From Alphaproteobacteria bacterium (lineage in GTDB: Bacteria; Pseudomonadota; Alphaproteobacteria; SHVR01), in contig SHVR01000028.1 of the NCBI GenBank assembly GCA_009694185.1, forward strand, positions 1 through 36,435: 36,435 nucleotides of DNA, in the 5' to 3' direction. Both the position numbers and the translations under genes were made by a program. The notes under the pieces are model-generated. The model searched no databases, was not told the DNA's origin, and saw only the letters and a list, made by a program, of their open reading frames with translations. Every line of letters begins with the position of its first letter. Position 1 is the first letter of the stretch. Shown piece after piece: positions 1 to 8,021 of this stretch.

Positions 1-146
1 ACCAACTCTCGATGAGTTCGACTCATCGAGAGTTGGCCGGCGCGACCGCGCCGCGCCGCCGGTGCGGCGGAAGCCAAGCGTGCGGAGCGCGCGCCCGGCG
101 TTTGAGGGCGTCTCGATGATCGGTCTCGATCATCGAGACCTGGTAT
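1..146. repeat. 146-bp hairpin repeat, left copy
   Basis: This copy is about 90 percent identical to the reverse complement of the window's other end. Hairpin A has arms 2-17 and 21-36, a perfect 16-bp stem with a 3-nt loop. Hairpin B has arms 110-122 and 127-139, a perfect 13-bp stem with loop GTCT. Both stems share the core CTCGATGA. The GC-rich spacer holds smaller palindromes, for example CGGCGCG-AC-CGCGCCG. A 36-codon open frame (minus, 133 down to 23) starts in hairpin B and stops in hairpin A. The element lies 27 bp beyond the amidase stop codon. It looks like a dispersed intergenic repeat whose copy number cannot be judged from this window. Confidence 0.85.
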
Positions 147-173
147 GAGTGAGGCTCGCGGCGACTCCGCGCC

Positions 174-1577
174 TTAAAGCCCCGGCGGGCGGCGCGTTCG
201 CCAGTCGCACGCCTGCTCATAGGCCCAGGCTATTCTGAGCGCCATCGCCTCGTCATAACCCCGACAGAGGATCTGCAAGGAAATGGGTAGGCCATCCGCC
301 GTGAAGCCGTTCGGCAGCGCCACACCGCACATGTCGAGATAATTGCCGACGCGGGTGAACAGCGCCGGCGAGCCCGACTGGTCGACCGACACCACTGGAA
401 TGGCGGCGGTCGTCGCGGTCGGGGTGAGCAGCGCGTCGACTCCCACCAGTGCCCTCTCGAACTGGCGCTTGCATTCCTCGCGCTCGCTCAAGGCCAGGAG
501 ATAGTCCTTGGCCAGAACGCCCTTGCCGAGCTGGATGCGCGGCCGGACCGCCGGGTCGATGGGGAGCGTCGTGTCGTCCACCAGCTCGCCCACGAAGCGA
601 TAGCCCTCGGCGCCGATGATCCGCCCGGTGCGCGCCATGAAGTCGGCAAAGGCGAGCGGCAGGTCGAGCTTGACGATCTGGGCGCCGAGTTTGCGCAAAG
701 TCTCGAGCGAAGCATCATAGGCGGCGAGCACGGCCGCATCGACGCCGTTGCGCTCGGATGCCGGCATGACAGCGAGGCGGAGCCCCGCGACACCGCGCCT
801 GAGCGCCGGCAGGGGATCGTCGGGCGTATGGTGGAGTGTGGAGGGATCGTTCGGGTCCGGTCCCTGGAGCATGTTGAAGAGGAGCGCGCAATCCTCGACG
901 GAGCGGGCCATGGGGCCGGGCGTGTCGAGGGTGGTGCTCAGCGGCAGGACGCCATAGGTGCTGATGCGGCCGATGGTGGTCTTGAGGCCGGTAATTCCGC
1001 ACCAGGCGGCGGGCAAGCGCACCGAGCCGCCCGTATCGGTGCCGATGCCGCAACTCGCAAGTCCGGCGGCGACCGCCACACCCGTGCCGCTCGACGAGCC
1101 CCCGGGTGTGCGCGCCACTTTCGGGTCCCACGGATTCCAGGGTGTCCCCATATGCTCGTTGGTGCCCCAGCCGCCCATGGCGAACTCGACCGTGTGAGTC
1201 TTCCCTAGCACGATCATCCCGGCTGCCATGATTTTCTTAACCAGCGTCGCGGTGGTCTTGGACACGCGTCCGGCCCAGGCCTTCGAGCCGCCGGTGGTGA
1301 TGCGACCTTCCATGTCGACCAGGTCCTTGACTGCGATCGGCACGCCATGCAGCGGTCCCGCCGAATGGCCGGCGCGTATGGCCTTGTCGGCGGCTTCCGC
1401 CGCGAGCCGCGCCTCGTCGCCATAGACCGCGATATAGGCATGCAGCTTGCCGTCATGGGCCTTGATGCGATCGAGATGGCAGTCGACCACCTCGATGGGC
1501 GAGAGACGGCGCGTCTGAATGGCGGCGGATAATTCGGTGACGGTGGCGAAGGCGAGGTCGATATTGGGCGTTGTCAT
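174..1577 (-). CDS. Amidase (amidase-signature family)
   Basis: The product is a 467-residue amidase-signature hydrolase, related to GatA and other amidases that cleave C-N amide bonds. The Ser-cisSer-Lys triad is visible: Lys84 in AVKDLVD, the glycine/serine-rich stretch around residues 159-166 (GGSSSGTG) with the cis-Ser, and nucleophile Ser185 in DTGGSVRLPA. I chose the ATG at 1577 because GGAGG lies about 9 nt upstream; the frame stays open to 1607 but without such a site. No gatB or gatC is adjacent, so a role in tRNA amidation is not supported and the substrate is unknown. It is divergent from the glutathione S-transferase across a 130-bp gap. Its stop codon lies 27 bp from the terminal repeat. 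Confidence 0.9.
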   Translation of the reverse strand: MTTPNIDLAFATVTELSAAIQTRRLSPIEVVDCHLDRIKAHDGKLHAYIAVYGDEARLAAEAADKAIRAGHSAGPLHGVPIAVKDLVDMEGRITTGGSKAWAGRVSKTTATLVKKIMAAGMIVLGKTHTVEFAMGGWGTNEHMGTPWNPWDPKVARTPGGSSSGTGVAVAAGLASCGIGTDTGGSVRLPAAWCGITGLKTTIGRISTYGVLPLSTTLDTPGPMARSVEDCALLFNMLQGPDPNDPSTLHHTPDDPLPALRRGVAGLRLAVMPASERNGVDAAVLAAYDASLETLRKLGAQIVKLDLPLAFADFMARTGRIIGAEGYRFVGELVDDTTLPIDPAVRPRIQLGKGVLAKDYLLALSEREECKRQFERALVGVDALLTPTATTAAIPVVSVDQSGSPALFTRVGNYLDMCGVALPNGFTADGLPISLQILCRGYDEAMALRIAWAYEQACDWRTRRPPGL

Positions 1578-1707
1578 CTCTTGTTTCCTCCGGAGGATAT
1601 TGCCCAACCTTACGACCTCTCGCCTCGGCTCGGCTACATGCTACAGTCGACCATGCACGGCCGAACAATGCCCGGTCGCTCTGCCGGCTCGGGTGCGGAG
1701 GATGGCA

Positions 1708-2421
1708 ATGATCGATCTCTATGGGATGGGCAGTCCGAACGTTGTGAAGATCTATGTAGCGCTTGAGGAGATGGGACTGCCTTACAAGGCGATCCCGGTC
1801 GACGTGTTCGGTGGTGCCCAGTTCAAGGCCGAGTTCACGCGTCTCAATCCAAGTGCCAAGGTGCCGGTGATCGTCGATCATGAGGGACCGGGCGGCAAGG
1901 ACTATACGGTGTTCGAGTCCGGCGCGATCCTCTTGTATCTCGCCGAAAAGACCGGCCAGTTCCTGCCCAAGGACCCGGCCGGACGCTATGACGCCATCCA
2001 GTGGATGATGGTGCAGATGACCGGCCTCGGGCCCATGATCGGGCAGTTCGTGCACTTCATGCGCTTCGCCCCCAAGGGCAACGACTACTCCCTCGATCGC
2101 TACCGCACCCAGACAAGGCGTGTCCTCGACGTGCTGGAAGCGCGCCTGGCGGCGCGGCCTTTCCTCGGTGGTGCCGCCTATTCGATTGCCGATATGGCGA
2201 CCTTCCCCTGGGCGCGCAATGTGGGACCGCTCTTGGGCAAGGCGGCTGAGTCGGACTATCCGAAACTGATGGCGTGGGTTGCCACTCTGGCCGCCAGGCC
2301 GGCGATCGTGCAGGCGCTTGCCGCCGTCGACGATGTCCGCGCCCGGACGACCCAGTTCGACAAGGCGGCCCCCGAACTGCTCGACAAGGTGTTTGGTCGG
2401 GGTGCGTTCGCGCAGGCCTAG
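1708..2421 (+). CDS. Glutathione S-transferase (YfcG/YghU-like)
   Basis: This is a 237-residue cytosolic GST. The N-terminal thioredoxin-like half runs from MIDLYGMGSPNVVKI to about residue 85 and contains the cis-proline stretch KVPVI and the glutathione-contacting FESGAILLYLAE. An all-helical C-terminal half follows, with SIADMATFPW as the usual N-capping box. The overall style matches the nu-class disulfide-bond oxidoreductases YfcG and YghU, which use glutathione in thiol-disulfide chemistry; that subclass is inferred. I chose the ATG at 1708 over the ATG at 1702 because GGAGG (1697-1701) ends 6 nt before it. The preceding gene is divergent, and the decayed dehydrogenase follows 75 bp downstream. 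Confidence 0.9.
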   Translation: MIDLYGMGSPNVVKIYVALEEMGLPYKAIPVDVFGGAQFKAEFTRLNPSAKVPVIVDHEGPGGKDYTVFESGAILLYLAEKTGQFLPKDPAGRYDAIQWMMVQMTGLGPMIGQFVHFMRFAPKGNDYSLDRYRTQTRRVLDVLEARLAARPFLGGAAYSIADMATFPWARNVGPLLGKAAESDYPKLMAWVATLAARPAIVQALAAVDDVRARTTQFDKAAPELLDKVFGRGAFAQA

Positions 2422-2496
2422 GCGAATTTCTCACGACGCCGTTGGATGACCCCAGCCGGCATTGCCGGCCGGGATGGCATCGCACGCGAGGCAGGC

Positions 2497-4031
2497 ATGG
2501 AAAAATTCGGCATCGGCCAACCGGTCCGTCGCAAGGAAGACGTCCGCTTCATTACCGGCGCCGGGCGCTATACCGACGATGTGAATGTGCCGGGCCAGCT
2601 CTATGTTTATTTTCTGCGCTCGCCCCATGCCCATGCCGACATCCGGTCACTCGACATCAAGGCCACCCTGGCGGCGCCGGGCGTCAGGCGGTGGTGACCG
2701 GCCGTGACGCCGATCGGGATGGCGTGGCACTCATCCCCTGCCAGGTGGACGTGCCGGGTGTGGGCGGCGTCAAGCTGTTCAAGCCGCCGCGCCGCGTGCT
2801 CTCGACGGACCGGGTGCGCTATGTGGGCGAGCCGGTGATCGCCATTGTCGCCGACAGCTACAATCAGGCGCGCGACGCGAGCGAACTGGTCGAGATCGAA
2901 CACGGCGCCTTGCCCTCCGTGGTCGACACGGCCGCCACCGCGGACGCAAACACCGCGGTGGTCTGGCCGAAGCTTGGTCACAATGTCTCGGTCCATTGGC
3001 TGAGCCACGACTGCGAGGCCGTGGATAGCGCCGTCGCCAAGGCGGCCAAATTGGTCCTGGTGGACGTCGTCAACAATCGGGTGGTCGGCGCACCCATGGA
3101 ACCGCGTTGCGGCCTTGCCGACCATGACGCCGCAACCGGTGTCACCACTTTCTACACGCCGAGCCAGGGCGCGCTCCGCGTTCATCGCGGCCTCGGCAAC
3201 CTCATCTTCAAGCAGCCGCTGGACAAGCTCCAGGTCGTCTCCTACGACGTGGGTGGCGGTTTTGGCTTGCGCGGCAAGCTCTATCCGGAATCCATTGCCC
3301 TGGTCTGGCTCGCTAGACGGCTCAAATGCCCGGTCAAGTGGCGGGGCGACCGGAGCGAGACCTTCGTTTCCGACACCCATGGCCGCGACCATGTGACAAG
3401 CGCGCGCATGGCGTTCGATGACAACGGCAAGATTCTGGCGGTCCAAGCGGAGACCATCGCCAATGCGGGCGCCGAGGCACTCGGCCTCGACCCGGCGGAA
3501 CTCTGTCGCCGCAACTTCATCAAGCCGATGGCGCCGCCCTACACCAACCGGGTCGGCATGATCATCGACAGCGGCGAATTCGAGAACACCCAGGACATGG
3601 CGCTCGGCCGCGCCGATTGGGCGGGCTTCGCCAAGCGGTGGACGGAATCCGGTGCCCAGGGCAAGCTGATCGCCGGAAATATGCTCGAAGCGGCGACGGC
3701 CGATATTGAGTTCCGGGCGGGCCGGTTCGCAGTGGGCGGCACCGACCGATCGGTGAGCCTGGCCCAAGTGGCAGACGCCGCCCGCGATCCCGCCCAGCGA
3801 CTGCCCGGCACTGAGCCCGGCCTCGACGAGTCGACGGTCTACAAGCGGGCGACCGAGTGCAACTTCCCCAATGGCGGCCACCTCTTCGAGTGCGGTGCCT
3901 GCGGCGCGCCGCCGGCAATCGTCGGCGCCGTCTCCAATGCCTTGCGCCATCTGGGCATCCGCCATGTCGATATGCCGCTCACGCCCGAGCGCGTGTGGCG
4001 GGCGATCCAGGCGGCGACAGGCCGGGCGTGA
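2497..4031 (+). pseudogene. Hollowed-out xanthine/CO dehydrogenase-type large subunit
   Basis: This is the remnant of a molybdopterin-binding large subunit (xanthine dehydrogenase/CoxL superfamily, normally about 760-800 residues). The start is recognisable (MEKFGIGQPVRRKEDVRFIT), but one base is missing near 2688-2691: APGV in one frame continues as AVVTGRD in the next, and the first frame stops at 2697. Downstream a single open frame carries true family segments joined across three apparent deletions. Near 3470, NAG joins ALGLDPAELCRRNF and the AYRGAGRPE-type region is lost. Near 3663, the central cofactor-binding part is lost. Near 3895-3902, FPNGGHLFECGA joins CGAPPAIVGAV and the segment with the GEAG catalytic glutamate is lost. 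All three keep frame. No small Fe-S or FAD subunit lies nearby. A functional enzyme is very unlikely. Confidence 0.85.
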
Positions 4032-4705
4032 GACGCGCACGACAAGGGCGCACGGTCATCATCTTTGCGAAGGCACCGCAAATGGGTGCCATGAAGCGGC
4101 GGCTAGCGGCCGACATCGGCCAAGTTGAAGCCTGCCGTTTCTATCGCCGGACCCTGATGGCGGTGAGCCGACGCCTGGCGCACGACCGGCGCTGGACGAC
4201 CCGCCTCGTGGTGACGCCGAATAAGGCCGCGCGGGTTGGTCGCTGGTGTCCGCCCGGTGTCCGCCGTTTGCCGCAAGGTGGGGGCGATCTTGGCCGGCGC
4301 ATGGCGCGGGCCCTCATGGCGGCGGGACGCGGACTGGCACTCTTGGTCGGCAGCGACGTTCCGGGCCTCGATTGCCGCCACCTGGCCGATGCCTTCCAAC
4401 GCCTGGCGGGACGCGATTATATCTTAGGCCCGGCCGCCGATGGCGGCTTCTGGCTGGTGGGCGCGCGTCCCGGACGGGCCAGGCTGGAGATGTTCCGAGG
4501 TGTGCGCTGGTCGACGCCCCACGCGCTTGGCGACACGCTTGAGGGTCTAAAGGGCCGCCGCATCGCCTTCGCGGCGACGCTGGACGACGTCGATGACGGT
4601 GCCGCCTGGGCAAAATGGAAAGGCGCGGCGGCCCTTAGGCGTTACGCGGCGGCCTCAGATGTTCCTGGAGGCGCGGCATCAGCTCGACGAAATTGCACGG
4701 CCTGA
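4028..4705 (+). CDS. DUF2064 / TIGR04282-type glycosyltransferase-like protein
   Basis: The product is about 225 residues with a GT-A nucleotidyltransferase-like fold, of the family annotated as TIGR04282 arsenosugar-biosynthesis-type glycosyltransferase (DUF2064). The N-terminal pattern VIIFAKAPQMGAMKRRLAA is the family's nucleotide-binding start, although the usual KTR reads KRR. GSDVPGLD is the metal-site region, followed by GPAADGGFWLVG. The start is inferred as the GTG at 4028, which overlaps the stop of the preceding pseudogene (GTGA) and implies past translational coupling. Its last 71 bp overlap the 3' end of moaB on the other strand. No arsenic genes are nearby, so the substrate is unknown. 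Confidence 0.75.
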   Translation: MRRARQGRTVIIFAKAPQMGAMKRRLAADIGQVEACRFYRRTLMAVSRRLAHDRRWTTRLVVTPNKAARVGRWCPPGVRRLPQGGGDLGRRMARALMAAGRGLALLVGSDVPGLDCRHLADAFQRLAGRDYILGPAADGGFWLVGARPGRARLEMFRGVRWSTPHALGDTLEGLKGRRIAFAATLDDVDDGAAWAKWKGAAALRRYAAASDVPGGAASARRNCTA

Positions 4706-5186
4706 GCCGGTTGTCGAGCTGCCATTTGAGTATGTCGTCCCAGGCGTCGCGGCACGCGCCGGGCGAGCCCGGTAGCGCGAACAGATAGGTGCCGCCCGCG
4801 ACCCCAGCCGTGGCCCGGGATTGGATGGTGGAGGTGCCGATTTTCGCGTAGCTCAACCAGCGGAACAGTTCGCCGAAGCCCGCGATCTCCTTCTCATAGA
4901 CCGATGCGAAGGCTTCCGGCGTCACGTCGCGGCCGGTCACGCCGGTGCCGCCCGTGGCGATGATGCAGTCCACCTCGGGGTCCTGGATCCATTGCCGCAG
5001 CTCAGCCACGATCAGTCCGTGATCGTCTTTCACGATGGCGCGCGCCTTGAGCCGGTGGCGGGCGGCGGTCAGGCGCTCCACCAGCGTATCGCCGGACCGG
5101 TCGTCGGCGGGCGTGCGGCTATCCGATATGGTCAGCACGACGATGTTGATGGGCAGGAAGGGGCGGCTTTCGTCAATCCGGTGCAT
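4635..5186 (-). CDS. moaB: Molybdenum cofactor biosynthesis protein MoaB
   Basis: This 183-residue MoaB/MogA-family protein is predicted to adenylylate molybdopterin before molybdenum insertion. The family signature is clear: SDSRTP near residue 21, GGTGVTGRD at 79-87 and VTPEAF after it, with SRATAGV and ALPGSPGA towards the C-terminus. Its ATG overlaps the stop of the upstream lytic transglycosylase by 14 bp, so it is probably the last gene of that transcript. Its 3' end overlaps the DUF2064 gene for 71 bp. It lies close to a decayed molybdoenzyme gene, but an intact moaB implies molybdenum cofactor is still made for other enzymes. Confidence 0.93.
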   Translation of the reverse strand: MHRIDESRPFLPINIVVLTISDSRTPADDRSGDTLVERLTAARHRLKARAIVKDDHGLIVAELRQWIQDPEVDCIIATGGTGVTGRDVTPEAFASVYEKEIAGFGELFRWLSYAKIGTSTIQSRATAGVAGGTYLFALPGSPGACRDAWDDILKWQLDNRLRPCNFVELMPRLQEHLRPPRNA

Positions 5187-7017
5187 CTTCGGCCAACATC
5201 ACGTCAGGCCGGTCGAGCGGGACATATTTGGGCCAGTCCCCGCCGGCGATGGCATCAAGCGACAGGGTTGGCTGTCCCAGCCGCTGCTGGTAGATCCAAA
5301 GGTTCGCGATCACTTTCTCGACAAAGTTGCGGGTCTCGCGCGACGGCATGCTGGCGATGAACAGCAACGGGTCATCCTTGTGCACCATGCGCCGCTGCCA
5401 TTTGGCTAGATTGCCCGGCCCGCCATTATAGGCGGCGGCCAACAGGATCAGATCGCCGTCAATGTCGTCGAGGCGCAGCAAATAATCGAGATAGCGCTGG
5501 CCGAGCATGATGTTGAGGCGCGGATCGTAGAGGGCCGCCTTATTGCCACGGGCAAGCTCGCGATTTCCCGCGACGAAACTCGCCGTGGCCGGCATGAGCT
5601 GCATCAGGCCGCGCGCCCCGGCGCTGCTGGTGGCGGACGCCTTAAACTCCGACTCCTGCCGCATGAACGCATACAATAATGCCCGGTCGATTTGTATCTT
5701 GTCGGCCGGTGTCCAGGGCGGCAGCGGATAGAGGGCGCGGTGCGGCATCTCACCCTCGACCCGAAACACCCGTCGACCCGCCTTGAGGGTGAGGTTGGGC
5801 AGGCGCGCATGCTCGGCCACCAGCATCAGGCCGCGTGCTTCTTCCGCGCTGGCGGTGGAAACGTGGCGCAGGAGTTCGCGCTCGGCGCGTTCGACCTCGT
5901 CGACCTGGGCGAGTGCCAGCGCGCGTTTGCCCCCCGGCAGGCTTTGCACGAACCCAACGGCCCTTGCTGTCAGGGGCTCGCGCCTCCAGTCGAACGGGCG
6001 CTCGATACCGAGCGCGCGGCGCGCCAGAATGCCGTAGAAGGTGAACGGATTGCCCGTCGCCTTTTCGAGCCACTGGCTGACCCGCGCATGATCGCCGTTC
6101 AGCATGTGCATACGCGCCGCCCAAAAGGCGCCCGCGGCGGCATTCCAGCCGTTGGTCGCTGTCTCCGCGTGATCTTCGAACCGCCGCGCCGCGTCCAGTG
6201 TGCGGTCGAGGCGATAGGCGGCGAGGCCGGCGATCCAATGGGCCTGCGCCACCTCGTCGCCGGAGCGCTTGCCGGCGGCTTCGGCGAGCCGGTAGGCACG
6301 CTCATCCTGGCCAGCGAGGAAATAACCCTTGGCGACCTCCGCGCGGGCGCCGTCATAGAGGGCCGCGGGCAGCAAGCGACGCGTCTCCGGCTGCTGCAAA
6401 ATAGCTTCGGCCCGCTCCGGATGCCGGGCGTTCACATGCCGGCGGATCGAGGCCTCGATCTCCGCCACCTCGCGGCGATTCGCCGGCGTCAGCCGATCGC
6501 GCTCGGCGGGCGAGGTCGGGACCGGTGGGCTCTCGCCGGTCGACTCGCCATAAAGGGGAGAGGGTAGTTTTTCCTTGCTACCACGCGGCATCTTGCGGCG
6601 CGCGAGGGCATGGATGGCGGCGGCATCGGGATGATCGCGATACTGGTTGAGCCAGTCTTGCAGATCGGAAAAACTTGTGGCGGTACGCGGATCGAGGTGG
6701 CGCTGCGCCAAGACATGGCCCATTAGCAGGCGATTTCTGAGTAGACCCACATGGCAGTCAGCTTCCGCCAACCGGCCTAGCGCTTGCAGGCGGAAGATTT
6801 CCCGGTAGCGCGCCACGTCATCGCCCGAAAGTGTCGACGGCAGCGCCACCGGACTGGCTTGGCTGGTATGGGTATCCGCCGGGCACGCGGATGCACCCGT
6901 GCCATCGCCTCCCACGCATAACAGGAAGATCAAGACTGCGGCAGCGAGGTTCACCAAACCCTTTGATAACCCCGCCGCACGGCGCTGGGCGCCGTCATGG
7001 GTCTCGCTATGTCGCAT
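5173..7017 (-). CDS. Soluble lytic murein transglycosylase (first copy)
   Basis: This 614-residue periplasmic enzyme should cleave peptidoglycan glycan strands to 1,6-anhydro-muropeptides. A signal peptide is visible at about residues 18-44 (LVNLAAAVLIFLLCVGG then small residues). A long helical superhelix of about 350 residues follows, and the C-terminal SLT domain has its catalytic glutamate at residue 455 in MRQESEF. The typical [13 protein letters not shown] and AAYNGGPGNL motifs come after it. I chose the ATG at 7017; the open frame extends to a TTG at 7056. The uracil-DNA glycosylase gene ends 57 bp upstream and moaB overlaps its stop. A second enzyme of this family lies at 15020-17242. 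Confidence 0.92.
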   Translation of the reverse strand: MRHSETHDGAQRRAAGLSKGLVNLAAAVLIFLLCVGGDGTGASACPADTHTSQASPVALPSTLSGDDVARYREIFRLQALGRLAEADCHVGLLRNRLLMGHVLAQRHLDPRTATSFSDLQDWLNQYRDHPDAAAIHALARRKMPRGSKEKLPSPLYGESTGESPPVPTSPAERDRLTPANRREVAEIEASIRRHVNARHPERAEAILQQPETRRLLPAALYDGARAEVAKGYFLAGQDERAYRLAEAAGKRSGDEVAQAHWIAGLAAYRLDRTLDAARRFEDHAETATNGWNAAAGAFWAARMHMLNGDHARVSQWLEKATGNPFTFYGILARRALGIERPFDWRREPLTARAVGFVQSLPGGKRALALAQVDEVERAERELLRHVSTASAEEARGLMLVAEHARLPNLTLKAGRRVFRVEGEMPHRALYPLPPWTPADKIQIDRALLYAFMRQESEFKASATSSAGARGLMQLMPATASFVAGNRELARGNKAALYDPRLNIMLGQRYLDYLLRLDDIDGDLILLAAAYNGGPGNLAKWQRRMVHKDDPLLFIASMPSRETRNFVEKVIANLWIYQQRLGQPTLSLDAIAGGDWPKYVPLDRPDVMLAEDAPD

Positions 7018-7074
7018 GGCTGGAGGGATCCTAGAGGAACATTCGCCGCTCCGCAACCCCCGAGCCTGATGCCC

Positions 7075-7866
7075 TTATGGGCCGGCCGCGGCGAGGCGCT
7101 TTTTGATCGCCAACAGGTCACGCCAGGCGAGACGCTTCTGGCCGGGCGTGCGCAACAGAAAGGCCGGATGGAATGTCGCCATGGTGTCGATGGGGTAGGC
7201 GCGGCGCGCCGTGGTGAAGCTGAGCCACTGGCCGCGCAGCCGGGTGATGCCTTCGGCGCGCCCCAGCAGGGCCTTAAGTGCGGCGCCGCCCAGCAGCACG
7301 AGGACCCTCGGGTCGATCAGCTCGATCATGCGCTCGGCAAACGGCAGGCAGGCGGCGACCTCGCTCGGGCTTGGATCGCGATTGCCGGGTGGCCGCCAAT
7401 AAATGACGTTGCTGATGAACACCTGCGAGCGGTCGAGGTCGATCGTCGCCAGCATGCGGTCCAGCAATTGGCCACTCGCGCCGACGAAGGGCTTGCCCTG
7501 GCGATCTTCCTCGGCACCCGGCGCCTCGCCAATCAGCATCACGCGCGCGGCCGGATTGCCGTCGGCGAATACGGTATTCGTTGCCGTGCGTTTCAACGGA
7601 CAACCATCGAAGGCCAGTAGGATTTGGCGCAGTTCATCGAGCGTCGTGGCATCGGCCGCGGGCGATGCCGGCCTCGGGTCCGGCCGGGCTTGCGGTTTCG
7701 GCCCGGTGACCGGCGGCGCGGGCGCCCGGGCGGCGATGACCGGGGGTGGGCTGTCGGCGGCCTGGGCGCCGGCCAGGCCAAAGCGGTCGACCGGCACTTC
7801 GCCCACCGCCTCGTTGGCGCCGGCTTCAATGAGCCATTCGAGCGCCCGGAGTGAGTTTTCGGTCAT
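7075..7866 (-). CDS. Uracil-DNA glycosylase, family-4-like
   Basis: This 263-residue protein is predicted to remove uracil from DNA in base excision repair. About 75 residues of proline/alanine-rich N-terminal extension precede the fold. Motif 1 is GEAPG (113-117) followed by [14 protein letters not shown], and motif 2 is HPAFLLR (233-239). Family-4 enzymes normally bind a 4Fe-4S cluster through four cysteines. Here only Cys89 and Cys173 remain: the position three before Cys89 is Phe86, and the RPPGNR cysteine is Trp157. A cluster is therefore unlikely. The KRRIH insertion of UDGX was not seen. It lies upstream of the lytic transglycosylase on the same strand and is divergent from ETF-QO. Confidence 0.88.
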   Translation of the reverse strand: MTENSLRALEWLIEAGANEAVGEVPVDRFGLAGAQAADSPPPVIAARAPAPPVTGPKPQARPDPRPASPAADATTLDELRQILLAFDGCPLKRTATNTVFADGNPAARVMLIGEAPGAEEDRQGKPFVGASGQLLDRMLATIDLDRSQVFISNVIYWRPPGNRDPSPSEVAACLPFAERMIELIDPRVLVLLGGAALKALLGRAEGITRLRGQWLSFTTARRAYPIDTMATFHPAFLLRTPGQKRLAWRDLLAIKKRLAAAGP

Positions 7867-8021
7867 GGTCAGGGTCGGGTGGGTGCGATATGGTTTTGCA
7901 CGTTCACTCGCTTACATCGCCGCGACGTTTGGTGTATCTGGCACGGCATGCCACGCGGCTAACGCGGCGGCCGGCCATTTCACGACCGGATGGGCAAACC
8001 GTCAAGCGGCGCGAGGATGGG

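Noticed and set aside
2607-4040. 477-codon open frame on the minus strand
   Set aside because: It lies antisense to the recognisable dehydrogenase segments, has no family motifs and reflects GC-rich codon bias.
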